Of a stretch of DNA of 24,339 nucleotides, positions 8,333 to 15,731 are shown in pieces. Origin of the DNA: Chrysochromulina tobinii (Eukaryota > Haptophyta > Prymnesiales > Chrysochromulinaceae); assembly GCA_001275005.1 (NCBI GenBank), contig JWZX01002606.1:1-24339 (forward strand), read 5' to 3'. Below the pieces are notes generated by a model, which worked only from the letters and a program-made list of their open reading frames with translations, had not been told where the DNA came from and did no database searches. Position 1 is the first letter of the stretch, and each line of letters begins with the position of its first letter. The position numbers and the translations under genes are program-made.

Positions 8333-8730
8333 GACAAGGAGCGAGACGCGGAGAAGCCGACGCGTGTTGCCGTCGGCAGAGCCGACGGACGCCCGTGCTC
8401 TGCCTCTGGCCCGTGATGGATGACGTGTCGCCGTCGGCGTTTTGGAGAGGTTTATGATTACATTTTCAACTTCGAACCTGTATAAAGAAGGAGCAGCGTC
8501 TCAAATCATCCTGTAGCAGGGACATGAAATATGTGACAGTTCGGCTTCGGGCGGGTGCGGGTGCGGGCGAGAGGGGTCCCGGCGGCCATTGGCAGCGGGC
8601 AGCGCCGCGCCTGCAGCGTGCCGCCCCATCGCCGCCGCTGCCCGCCAATGTCTCCCGTCTCGCGGGTCCCTCGTTGACGTGTGCCGCTCCGATCGACTGC
8701 CTGCGCATCCTGCTGGGCTACCGGTACCGG
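8333..8730. other. Intergenic region between TM9SF3-like stop and FEA1-like start
   Basis: This 398 bp stretch should hold the 3' UTR of the TM9SF3-like gene and the 5' region of the FEA1-like gene, both on the minus strand. An in-frame open stretch of about 60 codons precedes the FEA1-like ATG and ends at a TGA near 8507. TATAAA occurs on the plus strand at 8481, in the wrong orientation for either gene. An 80-codon minus-strand frame at 8466-8708 is Arg/Ala-rich and not convincing. Confidence 0.5.
8370..8388. repeat. Perfect 8-bp hairpin with a 3-nt loop, just 5' of the FEA1-like gene
   Basis: CCGTCGGC (8370-8377) and GCCGACGG (8381-8388) are exact reverse complements around AGA. A third copy of the arm, CCGTCGGC, lies at 8431-8438. 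The hairpin would lie in the 5' leader of the FEA1-like mRNA, 38-56 nt upstream of the ATG and directly upstream of an in-frame ACG (8365-8363) that would open a good signal peptide. Confidence 0.5.
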
Positions 8731-10956
8731 CTAGTCGGACTTGATGTTGCGGTAGATGCGGCGGACGAAGATGGCACATCCCGAGTACCCGAGCGTGCCA
8801 CACATCAGGCCGAGAGCTAGGCAGAAGATGAGCATGTACGTGAAGTAGAAGATCGTCTGGAAGAAGCCGGTCATTTTGGTCTTCATGAAGAAGTAGTAGA
8901 CCGAGTAGAGGAGCACGTAGACGGCCGTCGAGGCAGAAGACAGGAAAGAAGTCCAGTGCCAACGGTAGTCCTCGTTGTTGAGCAGAAAGTAGGTGACGAC
9001 GATGGTGACGCAGATGGTCACGATCGCCAGGATGAGGAAGACGAGGAACATGAAGCCGTACACGTAGTAGAACTTGTAGTTCCAAAAGGAGGTGAACACG
9101 AAGTACATCTCGATGAAGATGGATCCAAAAGGAAGCACGCCTCCAAGCGTGATGAGCACGGGCGGTCGCGCGAACCATCGCTTCTGAGGGATGAGGCGCG
9201 GGATGGCGTTGATCTTGCACGGGGCATCGGAGGTGCCTGCAGCCGACGCGCGACAGCCGAGAGTGGCAATCAGATACAATCAGAGGCAATCAGAGGCAAT
9301 CAGAGGCAATCAGAGGCAATTGACGATACTGACCTGCCCAATTGCGTCCGAGGATGGTGCCCACCACGCACAGCGGCAGCGCGACGAGCGCCCAGATGAG
9401 CAAGATCGCGATCACGGAGGTCACTGGCACCATTGCTAGGGAATGGTACAGGGCCCCGACCACGTTGAGCACGAGCGCGAGCAGAAAGCACGTACCGGGG
9501 AAGAGCCCCGCGGTCCACATCATCGTCTTGATCCATTCGCGCCCGCCTGAGCGCGCGTAGAGCCCCCCCGACGAATAGCCGGCGAAGAGTGAGGTGAGCG
9601 CGTACGCGACGATGAAGGTGACGATGATCGTGCCGCGCCCCATGTAGAGGGTGGTGGCGCACGCGAAGAGGATCAGTCCGAAGATCATCGACGCGAGCTG
9701 CAAGCCCGTGCCCACGAGCGCGCAGAAGAGCGAGAGCTTCGGGGGCGGCCGGAAGACGTCGCCATGCACCTGCTTCCACCCCGACTCATCGAGCTCGGCG
9801 TCGAGATCGTCCAGATCGCCCGTCTCCTTCGCGTACCTGACGAGAGAGGCAATCAGCGCTCATCAGAGGCAATCGTAGAGGCCATCAACAGAACAGATCG
9901 CCAGCCTCCCTCGCGTACTTGGCGTAGTCCTTTCGCAACGTGCGCATCAGGATGAGCGACACGATGCCCATCAGGAAGATGACCATCATGAACGAGTTGA
10001 AGATTGAGAACCAGTGGATCTGGTGCTCAAAAAAGTCATCGTCCAGGTAGCGGTCGAAGCGCCTCCCAAACGAGATGTCGGTCGCCACCCAATCCACACT
10101 GTACGAGAACTCGATCGACGAGCCCGCGGTGAGCGCGACCGGGTTCTCCGACGTCAGGTTGACGTGGATGATGCGGTCCGCGTTGTAGGCGATCTGGAAG
10201 CGCTTGTGCGTGTACAGCAGCGCCTCTTTCTGCTCCTCGGCCACCTCGGCCGCGCCCTCGGTGGCGCCGTCGGGCGCCGTCAGCTCGCCCACCATGCCCC
10301 AGATGGGCAGGTCGTCGAGGTAAAGCTGGTACCAATCTGAGGGCGCGGGCGCCGCGGCAGAAGGGCGTCAGGCGAGAGGGGCAAGCAAGCGGCGGCGTCC
10401 TCGCGGACGCGGGAGCACGGAGCTCGCGGCGCAGAGCTGCAAGCACGGAGGCGGCCGCGGCGGAGGCAGCACGGAGGCAGAACGGAGGCAGGCACGCGAG
10501 CGCAGACTCGTCTTCGCGATGCTGGCACGCTTGGCGTCGGCAAGGCGCTGCAGCAGCGGGCGCGTCGATGGCGGCAGCAGCATTCGAGGTGTTCGGTGGC
10601 GACGCACAATGGTTTCGCACGGCATATTGCAGCGCGGCACTGTCCTCCTCGCTGAGCTTCATGGAGCAAATCTTTGAGTGGTCGTTCACAGGCTCCTGGT
10701 AGCGGAACCGCAGCCCGCTCGAGATGAGGTCGTTGCCCTCGAGCACCTCGCCGAGCGCATCATATCGATGCTCCAGCTGTTCGACAGGCTTTGTTGAGCA
10801 GAAGGGCAGCGAATAGTAGACATAGGTCTCCTGCGGGTTGTGATAAGGGCCGACCTTGTTGACCCAGAGCGTCACGTCCTCGTTCGGCTTGTATTTGTGA
10901 GACCACTCGTCAGCCGCCGCGGCCGCGAGACCGCAGATCGTGACGAGAAGGCGCAT
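8731..10956 (-). CDS. TM9SF3: Transmembrane 9 superfamily member 3-like protein (nonaspanin), four exons
   Basis: Exons are complement(10608-10956), (9919-10336), (9334-9836) and (8731-9236), totalling 592 codons and 591 aa. Human TM9SF3 is about 589 aa. Splicing restores family motifs at each junction: NHYWYQ across intron 1, [11 protein letters not shown] across intron 2, [17 protein letters not shown] across intron 3. The product has a signal peptide ([15 protein letters not shown]), a lumenal domain with [11 protein letters not shown] and DLPIWG, then nine predicted membrane segments including [29 protein letters not shown] and [18 protein letters not shown]. The C-terminus, NIKSD, matches the KxD/E COPI-binding signal that keeps nonaspanins in the Golgi. 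TM9SF proteins act in Golgi and endosomal membrane-protein sorting. The divergent partner lies 195 bp away. Family and TM9SF3 subtype are well supported. Confidence 0.95.
9237..9333 (-). other. Intron 3 of the TM9SF3-like gene (97 bp), with 10-bp repeats
   Basis: The donor is GTCAGT after GCAG (9333) and the acceptor is GCTGCAG before 9236. Joining keeps frame (GCA G|GC ACC). About half of the intron is a tandem array of ATTGCCTCTG in gene orientation. Confidence 0.9.
9281..9320 (-). repeat. Four perfect tandem copies of a 10-mer inside intron 3
   Basis: The plus strand reads CAGAGGCAAT four times without change, with two degenerate copies before it (9261-9280). In gene orientation the unit is ATTGCCTCTG, a circular shift of the CCTCTGATTG 10-mer also found in the kexin-like gene's intron. 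Confidence 0.95.
9837..9918 (-). other. Intron 2 of the TM9SF3-like gene (82 bp), flanked by a 25-nt duplication of exon sequence
   Basis: The donor GTACGCG is at 9918 and the acceptor CTCTCGTCAG ends at 9837. The first 25 nt of the intron (9918-9894) repeat the first 25 nt of exon 3 (9836-9812) with 22 identities, so both boundaries fall at the same point of a duplicated exon sequence. The interior carries GATTGCCTCTGATG and CTGATTGCCTCT, from the same 10-mer family as intron 3. Confidence 0.9.
10337..10607 (-). other. Intron 1 of the TM9SF3-like gene (271 bp)
   Basis: The donor is GTGCGTC at 10607 and the acceptor GCCCTCAG ends at 10337. Joining gives CAT T|AT TGG, restoring the conserved NHYWYQ. 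The intron is GC-rich with several GCCTCCGT-type repeats but lacks the CCTCTGATTG family seen in introns 2 and 3. It is open in one frame, so its retention could go unnoticed by simple frame-finding. Confidence 0.9.
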
Positions 10957-11151
10957 CGGAAGTCGGGTCTCTTCACACTCTGGTTTTTCCTCATGCTCTG
11001 GTTCGTCTCGAAGAAAGCCTTGACGGTGCCCGTGGATGCGGCGATCCTTCGCAAACGCCTAGGTGCGACAAGGATCACTTTGAAGACTTCCCCCTTTTAG
11101 AAAAGTCAAGCTCCCAGAAGCGTCGGCAGCATCGGCCCAATTCTTCCGATC
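10957..11151. promoter_or_regulatory. Divergent promoter region (TM9SF3-like / unknown coiled-coil protein)
   Basis: A 195 bp gap separates two divergent ATGs (10956 on minus, 11152 on plus). It is less GC-rich than the genes. No TATA box or other named element is visible. Confidence 0.45.
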
Positions 11152-12108
11152 ATGTCAACACGCTCCTCAGTTCCAGGAGGCCTTTTCGCCCCGCCGCCCA
11201 ATCCGCAAGTGCGCGAGCGCCTCGACGGGCGCATGGACATCAAGGGGAAGGGCAACTCGTCCTCCATCGTAGGAGGCCTTTTCGGTTCGGGTGCGGAGCA
11301 GATGCCGGACAAGAAGCGGGTGGTTGCGCAGCCTCAGGCATCCGCCTGGGAAGGCTGCGCGGGCGGCAGAAGCAACAGCAACGCGCAGTTCCTCGAGGGC
11401 CACTTCCGCGGGGGCACTGCCAAGGATTATGCACAAGGCCAGCGAGCACCGGCGCCATGGGCATATACGGAGGGCGCCGCTGGAGGTGCCAGCAATAGCA
11501 ACGGGCAGCTCCTCGAGGGCCACTACCGCGGGGGCACTTCCAAGAGCGGGTACAGCGGCGCGCCGCGCCGAGGCGGCATGCCGTCCGCGCAGAAGGACGA
11601 CGACGACTTCCTATCACGCCTCGAGCAGGCCGAGGAGGCCGACGATGAGCACGCGCAGTACCTCGCTGAGCTGGAGACGGCGGCAAAGAACGAGCAGGTC
11701 GCGCGCGAGGCGGCGGCACAGATCGCCGCGGAGAACGGCCTCGGGCCGCAGGAGGAGCGCCAGCTCGCGCAGCGGATTCTCGCCAACCTGCGGCAAAAGA
11801 TGGCGCAGGAGGCAGCCGCGATGGAGGAGGAGGAGGAACAGGAGGAGGTGCAGCAGTCGACCTCCGGCGGCAACAGCTGGAATCAGCAGCAGCACTATGC
11901 GGCAGCGCAGCAGAACTTCTCGCCGCCACGAGACCACGTGCGCCGGCCGGGCCAGTCGCCGCGCGTCTCGGGCAAGCCCACGGCGATGGCTCCTCCTCGC
12001 ATGGCCACCGCGCACGGCGTACCTGCGATGGCGGCTGGCGGCTACCGGGCGTCTTCTGCCTCCTTCAGCGCGACTGCGAGCTCGATCGCGGGCGGCATCT
12101 TCGGCTAG
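11152..12108 (+). CDS. Unrecognised 318-aa protein with SSxxGG[LI]F motifs, a duplicated segment and a coiled coil
   Basis: I do not recognise this gene. A short motif occurs three times, at both ends: SSVPGGLFA (residues about 5-13), SSIVGGLFG (about 34-42) and SSIAGGIFG as the last residues. Residues about 65-140 contain two copies of a roughly 40-aa unit, NSNAQFLEGHFRGGTAK and NSNGQLLEGHYRGGTSK. Residues about 145-230 are a charged helix rich in Glu and Ala, probably a coiled coil (DDDFLSRLEQAEEADDEHAQ, then EEEEEQEEVQQ). The last 90 residues are disordered and rich in Ala, Ser, Gln and Pro. There is no signal peptide or membrane helix. It is a plausible cytoskeletal or ciliary structural protein, but that is only a guess from composition. 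It is divergent from the TM9SF3-like gene. Confidence 0.75.
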   Translation: MSTRSSVPGGLFAPPPNPQVRERLDGRMDIKGKGNSSSIVGGLFGSGAEQMPDKKRVVAQPQASAWEGCAGGRSNSNAQFLEGHFRGGTAKDYAQGQRAPAPWAYTEGAAGGASNSNGQLLEGHYRGGTSKSGYSGAPRRGGMPSAQKDDDDFLSRLEQAEEADDEHAQYLAELETAAKNEQVAREAAAQIAAENGLGPQEERQLAQRILANLRQKMAQEAAAMEEEEEQEEVQQSTSGGNSWNQQQHYAAAQQNFSPPRDHVRRPGQSPRVSGKPTAMAPPRMATAHGVPAMAAGGYRASSASFSATASSIAGGIFG

Positions 12109-12295
12109 CTCCGATGCATGCTAAATCGCGCGAACAAGAGGTCACAATCGGGCGGCCGCCAGGACCTTCGGTCGCCACTCTTATTGGGTTGCGCCTTGGC
12201 AAGGCCCTTGCGCATGCGGTGTATTGTATGGCTGTGCGCGGTCGTTCGCTCTTCGCTGCGCAGCAACATGTTTAAACGCATCCGTGTTTCTGTGT

Positions 12296-12407
12296 GTCAG
12301 CGCTCCTGTGTAGTCTTCTCGTTCGGTACTGTTACTGTGGTGTTCGGTGGGGTGGAACCCAGAGGTGGGGGGGGGGGGGCGGACGCGGAATAGTCAGCGC
12401 TCCTGTG
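12296..12407 (+). repeat. 15-bp direct repeat GTCAGCGCTCCTGTG, two copies
   Basis: Exact copies lie at 12296-12310 and 12393-12407. Each is followed within 50-75 bp by a long G-run, which suggests a decayed duplication of about 97 bp. Confidence 0.8.
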
Positions 12408-12527
12408 AAGTGCTGCACTGGCCACTGCTGCTAGCTTAGGGGGGGGGGGCAAATCGCTTTGCAATTTGTGCCCAGATACTACTGTAAGGCGCTGCTTGCG
12501 CTAACCTTTTTTCAGCATCATGGACCC

Positions 12528-12568
12528 TGCAAGTTGACTTGACTTGACTTGACATGACTTTGCAAGTT
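12528..12568 (+). repeat. TTGAC pentamer array between two TGCAAGTT octamers
   Basis: Four tandem TTGAC units (12534-12553) plus one variant ATGAC are flanked by identical TGCAAGTT at 12528-12535 and 12561-12568. The array sits about 100 bp upstream of the Snf7 concatemer ATG, in its probable 5' leader. Confidence 0.85.
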
Positions 12569-12666
12569 AGGAAATTCGTTCCAAGCTCGCTTTCGGGAAT
12601 CAGCGCTCGCTCGCTTTCGTTGCGGCCTGCGAGCGAGCCTTGGAAAGCCTCCTTCTCAAGCCACCG

Positions 12667-14856
12667 ATGTCGACGGCCCATGACGATGCGGTCGACCGCG
12701 CCGGCGCGCCGACCGAGGCGCTTGCTCTCCCAACGGCCGAGCCGACCAAGGCGCTTTTGGCCAAAATGTTCGAAACGATCGAGAACATCGGGAAGGCAGA
12801 GGACCACTTGCAGCGCAAGATCGACGCGGAGTTGGCCACCGCGGAGAAGTTCGACGCGGCGGGCGAGGAACGGGAGGCGCTGCAGTGTCTCGAGAAGAAG
12901 AAGATGTATGAGCGACAGTTGGCATGCCTCGGGACGTCGAAGATGAACCTCGAGACCCAGAAGTTGACCATGGAGTCGATGAAAATGTACGAGGAGGTCC
13001 TTGATGCGCAGAGAGTGGCGGCGAAGGCAATGCAGAAGCAGATAAAGGAGATGGGCGACCGCGCCGGCGCGCCGACCGAGGCGCTTGCTCTCCCAACGGT
13101 CGAGCCGACCAAGGCGCTTTTGGCCAAAATGTTCGAAACGATCGAGAACATCGGGAAGGCAGAGGACCACGTGCAGCGCAAGATCGACGCGGAGTTGGCC
13201 ACCGCGGAGAAGTTCGACGCGGCGGGCGAGGAACGGGAGGCGCTGCAGTGTCTCGAGAAGAGGGAGATGTATGAGCAACAGTTGATGACCCTCGGGACGT
13301 CGAAGATGAACCTCGATCGCCAGAAGTTGACCATGGAGTCGATGAAAATGAACGCGGAGATCCTTGACGCGAGTAGAGTGGCGGCGAAGTCAATACAGAT
13401 GCAGATAAAGCAGATGGGCGGCGTGGACAAAGTGGAGGAGCTAATGGACGAGGTGGAGGATGTGCGTACACGCGGAGTGAGCATATTATCCGAACTGATA
13501 TCCGGAATGATATCCGAACTGATCATGCTGGATGGCGAGCTGCAGTGTCTCGAGAAGAAGGAGAAGTATGAGCAGCGGTTGACGACCCTCGGGACGTCGA
13601 AGAACATGTTTCTCGAGTACCATAAGATGATACTCGAGAAACATGCAGTCCTTGAACATGAACTTAATGACTTTGCCGCACTGAGAGAGGCGAAGAAGGC
13701 AAAGCAGAAGCAGGTAAAGACGATTGGCGGCGTGGACAAAGTGGAGGAGCTAATGGACGAGTTGGAGGATCTGCGTACGCTGACATCTGAGGTGAAATCC
13801 GAGCTGACATCCGACCTGATGCTGTATGGCATCGACGCGGACGCTGAAGATGACGAACTCCTCGCCGAGTTAGTTAGCCTCATGGAGGAAGAGCTCGCAG
13901 CCGATTTGTCTAAGGTCAACCTGGGGATCATTGACGCGCAGAGAGTGGCGGCGAAGGCAATGCAGGAGCAGGTAAAGCAGGTGGGCGGCGTGGACAAAGT
14001 GGAGGAGCTAATGGACGAGGTGGAGGATGCGCAGACGGACGCGCGGGAGATTCAGGAAGCGATGGGCCGCCAGCTGGAGGTGCCAGGCGTCGGGGACGGC
14101 CGAGCGGTCGAAATGCCCTCCGCGCAGAAGCGCGGCGGCAAGGCAGGATTCCTCGAGCAGCTGCGCAAGCGCATCATGGGTGTCGCCCGGTCCATGATGC
14201 GCTTGCGGCAAGTCATCCCGCTGAAGATGGGTGCCTGCTGGTCAGTCGTGCCGAACAAGGCGGCGCGCAATCCGGCGAAGGAGGTGATGGCCAAATTGAA
14301 CGAAATCATCGAGAACATCGGGAAGAAAGAGGACCACTTGCAGCGCAAGATCGACGCGGAGTTGGCCACCGCGAAGAAGTTCCACGCGGCGGGCAAGAAA
14401 CGGGAGGCGCTGCAGTGTCTCAAGAAAAGGAAGATGTATGAGCAACAGTTGATGACCCTCGGGACGTCGAAGATGAACCTCGAGACCCAGAAGTTGACCA
14501 TGGAGTCGATGAAAATGAACGCGGAGATCCTTGACGCGCAGAGAGTAGCGGCGAAGTCAATGCAGGAGGAGGTAAAGCAGATGGGCGGCGTGGACAAAGT
14601 GGAGGAGCTAAGGGACGGATTGGAGGAGGTGCATACGGACGCGCGGGAGATTGGTGATGCGACGAACCGCGAGGTGGAAGGCATCGAGGCGGACGATGAC
14701 GAACATTTCGCCGATTCGTCTAAGGTCGAGCTTGGCCTTGGCCGAGCGGTCGAAATGCCCTCCGCGCCCATCAGCTTACCCGCCGCGGGTACGAAGAAGA
14801 TAATGACGGAGGAGGAGCGCGAGCTCGCCGAGCTCGAGGCGTCCATGGCCGGATGA
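12667..14856 (+). CDS. Concatenated Snf7/CHMP4-type ESCRT-III protein with several tandem Snf7 units
   Basis: ESCRT-III Snf7/CHMP4 proteins form membrane-remodelling filaments for multivesicular bodies, cytokinesis and repair, and normally have one domain in about 200-240 aa. This 729-aa single-exon product has several. Units 1 and 2 (residues 10-130 and 131-about 265) are near-identical: MFETIENIGKAEDH, ATAEKFDAAGEEREALQCLE and LTMESMKM. Unit 3 (about 274-416) lacks the first helix but keeps GGVDKVEELMDE and a DDELLAELVSLMEEELA helix like that of CHMP4. A further helix-3 fragment (about 420-458) and a basic linker follow. Unit 4 (about 541-729) is complete: KKFHAAGKKREALQCLKKRK, GGVDKVEEL, MPSAPISLP near the MIM2 site, and EERELAELEASMAG, which matches the Snf7/CHMP4 C-terminal helix that binds Bro1/ALIX. 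I chose the ATG at 12667, not a TTG upstream. The family call is firm; cellular role as a concatemer is unknown. Confidence 0.88.
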   Translation: MSTAHDDAVDRAGAPTEALALPTAEPTKALLAKMFETIENIGKAEDHLQRKIDAELATAEKFDAAGEEREALQCLEKKKMYERQLACLGTSKMNLETQKLTMESMKMYEEVLDAQRVAAKAMQKQIKEMGDRAGAPTEALALPTVEPTKALLAKMFETIENIGKAEDHVQRKIDAELATAEKFDAAGEEREALQCLEKREMYEQQLMTLGTSKMNLDRQKLTMESMKMNAEILDASRVAAKSIQMQIKQMGGVDKVEELMDEVEDVRTRGVSILSELISGMISELIMLDGELQCLEKKEKYEQRLTTLGTSKNMFLEYHKMILEKHAVLEHELNDFAALREAKKAKQKQVKTIGGVDKVEELMDELEDLRTLTSEVKSELTSDLMLYGIDADAEDDELLAELVSLMEEELAADLSKVNLGIIDAQRVAAKAMQEQVKQVGGVDKVEELMDEVEDAQTDAREIQEAMGRQLEVPGVGDGRAVEMPSAQKRGGKAGFLEQLRKRIMGVARSMMRLRQVIPLKMGACWSVVPNKAARNPAKEVMAKLNEIIENIGKKEDHLQRKIDAELATAKKFHAAGKKREALQCLKKRKMYEQQLMTLGTSKMNLETQKLTMESMKMNAEILDAQRVAAKSMQEEVKQMGGVDKVEELRDGLEEVHTDAREIGDATNREVEGIEADDDEHFADSSKVELGLGRAVEMPSAPISLPAAGTKKIMTEEERELAELEASMAG
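12694..13419 (+). repeat. 363-bp tandem duplication within the Snf7 concatemer
   Basis: GACCGCGCCGGCGCGCCGAC starts at 12694 and again at 13057, a period of exactly 363 bp (121 codons). The two copies differ by scattered substitutions only. Parts of the same unit recur at 13535-13610 and, more completely, at 14290-14640. Confidence 0.92.
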
Positions 14857-14909
14857 ACGCGCTGTGCTCAGCCGCGGTGTTCAGCCGCGGGCCGGGTCGA
14901 TAGCACGGA

Positions 14910-14911
<2 letters not shown>

Positions 14912-14941
<30 letters not shown>
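14912..14941 (+). repeat. (CGG)10 trinucleotide run
   Basis: Ten uninterrupted CGG triplets lie about 55 bp after the Snf7 concatemer stop, in its presumed 3' UTR. Confidence 0.95.
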
Positions 14942-14943
<2 letters not shown>

Positions 14944-14990
14944 ACTGCGTTCATGGCGTGAGCGACGGTGCGGCGCGCAGCTCGAGGCAG

Positions 14991-15000
14991 TGTAAATAAA
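14991..15000 (+). terminator. Candidate polyadenylation signal of the Snf7 concatemer
   Basis: TGTAAATAAA combines the canonical AATAAA with the TGTAA signal used by green algae. It lies 135 nt after the stop codon in a GC-rich setting where such a string is rare. Confidence 0.5.
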
Positions 15001-15177
15001 GAGAGGGGCAGATGTTGCAGCATGCTAGGGAGTAATACGGGGCTGCGCGGGAGGAGGTGCGGCAGCGCTGGCGTCTGGCGCCGTGCCGCGCCGGGTCGGT
15101 GCTGGGTGGGGGGAGTGGCCCGGTCACGCGGGCGCGCGCACTGCGCGCGCGCGTCGGACCGGCAAGCTTTGTGGCTT

Positions 15178-15235
15178 CCAATGTGTGGTTCTATGCTCCT
15201 CCAATGTGTGGTTCTATCATGGGTTCTATGCTCCT
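15178..15235 (+). repeat. Cluster of three GGTTCTAT repeats
   Basis: CCAATGTGTGGTTCTAT occurs at 15178-15194 and 15201-15217. GGTTCTATGCTCCT occurs at 15187-15200 and 15222-15235. The copies interlock as an imperfect tandem array of about 20 bp. Confidence 0.85.
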
Positions 15236-15526
15236 ATCGGTATCGCTACCCTAAACGTGTGCGGTCGCCCCAAAGGGACAGAGTCACGGACGGGGTAGCT
15301 TCCGAGCTCTTAGTAGCGTTGCCTAGGAGCGACGAAGGCGCGCCAGGGCGCGCAGGGGCCAGGCCGCCCACGCATGACCCGCCTGTGGAGCTGTAGCGTA
15401 GGAGCTGAAGGTGAAGCTCCGTGGAGGGCGGAGATTCGTCATTCGAGACGCGCGGAGCTCGGCCTCGATGCAGGCACATCCTGTTATGCAGCTGTAATCT
15501 TCGACTCGTCGTTATGGGGCGTTCTC

Positions 15527-15532
15527 TTTATT
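15527..15532 (-). terminator. Candidate polyadenylation signal of the ferredoxin-domain gene
   Basis: The minus strand reads AATAAAGAGA here, with the AATAAA at 15532-15527, 200 nt past the stop. The same ten bases AATAAAGAGA follow the Snf7 concatemer at 14995-15004. Confidence 0.4.
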
Positions 15533-15731
15533 TTGCGCGGCCGCACACAGACACACGATCTGATCAGCCACACAGCCCAGTCTTTCGGTGTACTTACTTT
15601 CAACTGTACCGCCCCGCGTTCCCGCGTTACTTTCCCGCAAATTGGCAATTATGGCATATCGTGACTGGCGTACTGTGGAGTTTGGGCTGTCGCAAATCAG
15701 GTCTTGGAGGGTCGAGTGGCCATCCCTCTAG

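Larger units (their letters stand above)
12109..12666. other. Intergenic region between two plus-strand genes, with repeats
   Basis: This 558 bp stretch holds the 3' end of the unknown protein gene and the 5' region of the Snf7 concatemer. It contains G-runs of 13 (12367-12379) and 11 (12439-12449), a 15-bp direct repeat and a TTGAC array. CTAACCTTTTTTCAG at 12501-12515 looks like a branch point, pyrimidine tract and 3' splice site, so the Snf7 gene may have an upstream non-coding exon. Stops at 12550 and 12568 in the coding frame prevent a longer protein from that acceptor. Confidence 0.5.
14857..15731. other. Convergent 3' intergenic region with simple repeats
   Basis: This 875 bp stretch separates the stops of the Snf7 concatemer (+) and the ferredoxin-domain gene (-). 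It holds a CGG trinucleotide run, a GGTTCTAT repeat cluster and a candidate polyadenylation signal for each gene. Open frames of up to 142 codons exist, but they overlap each other in different frames and show no recognisable product. Confidence 0.5.

Noticed and set aside
9261-9320. Possible CRISPR-like array (10-bp repeats)
   Set aside because: The units are directly tandem without spacers and lie inside a eukaryotic intron.
12520-12534. ATG just after the splice-acceptor-like CTAACCTTTTTTCAG as start of the Snf7 concatemer
   Set aside because: It is in frame but meets a TGA after five codons.
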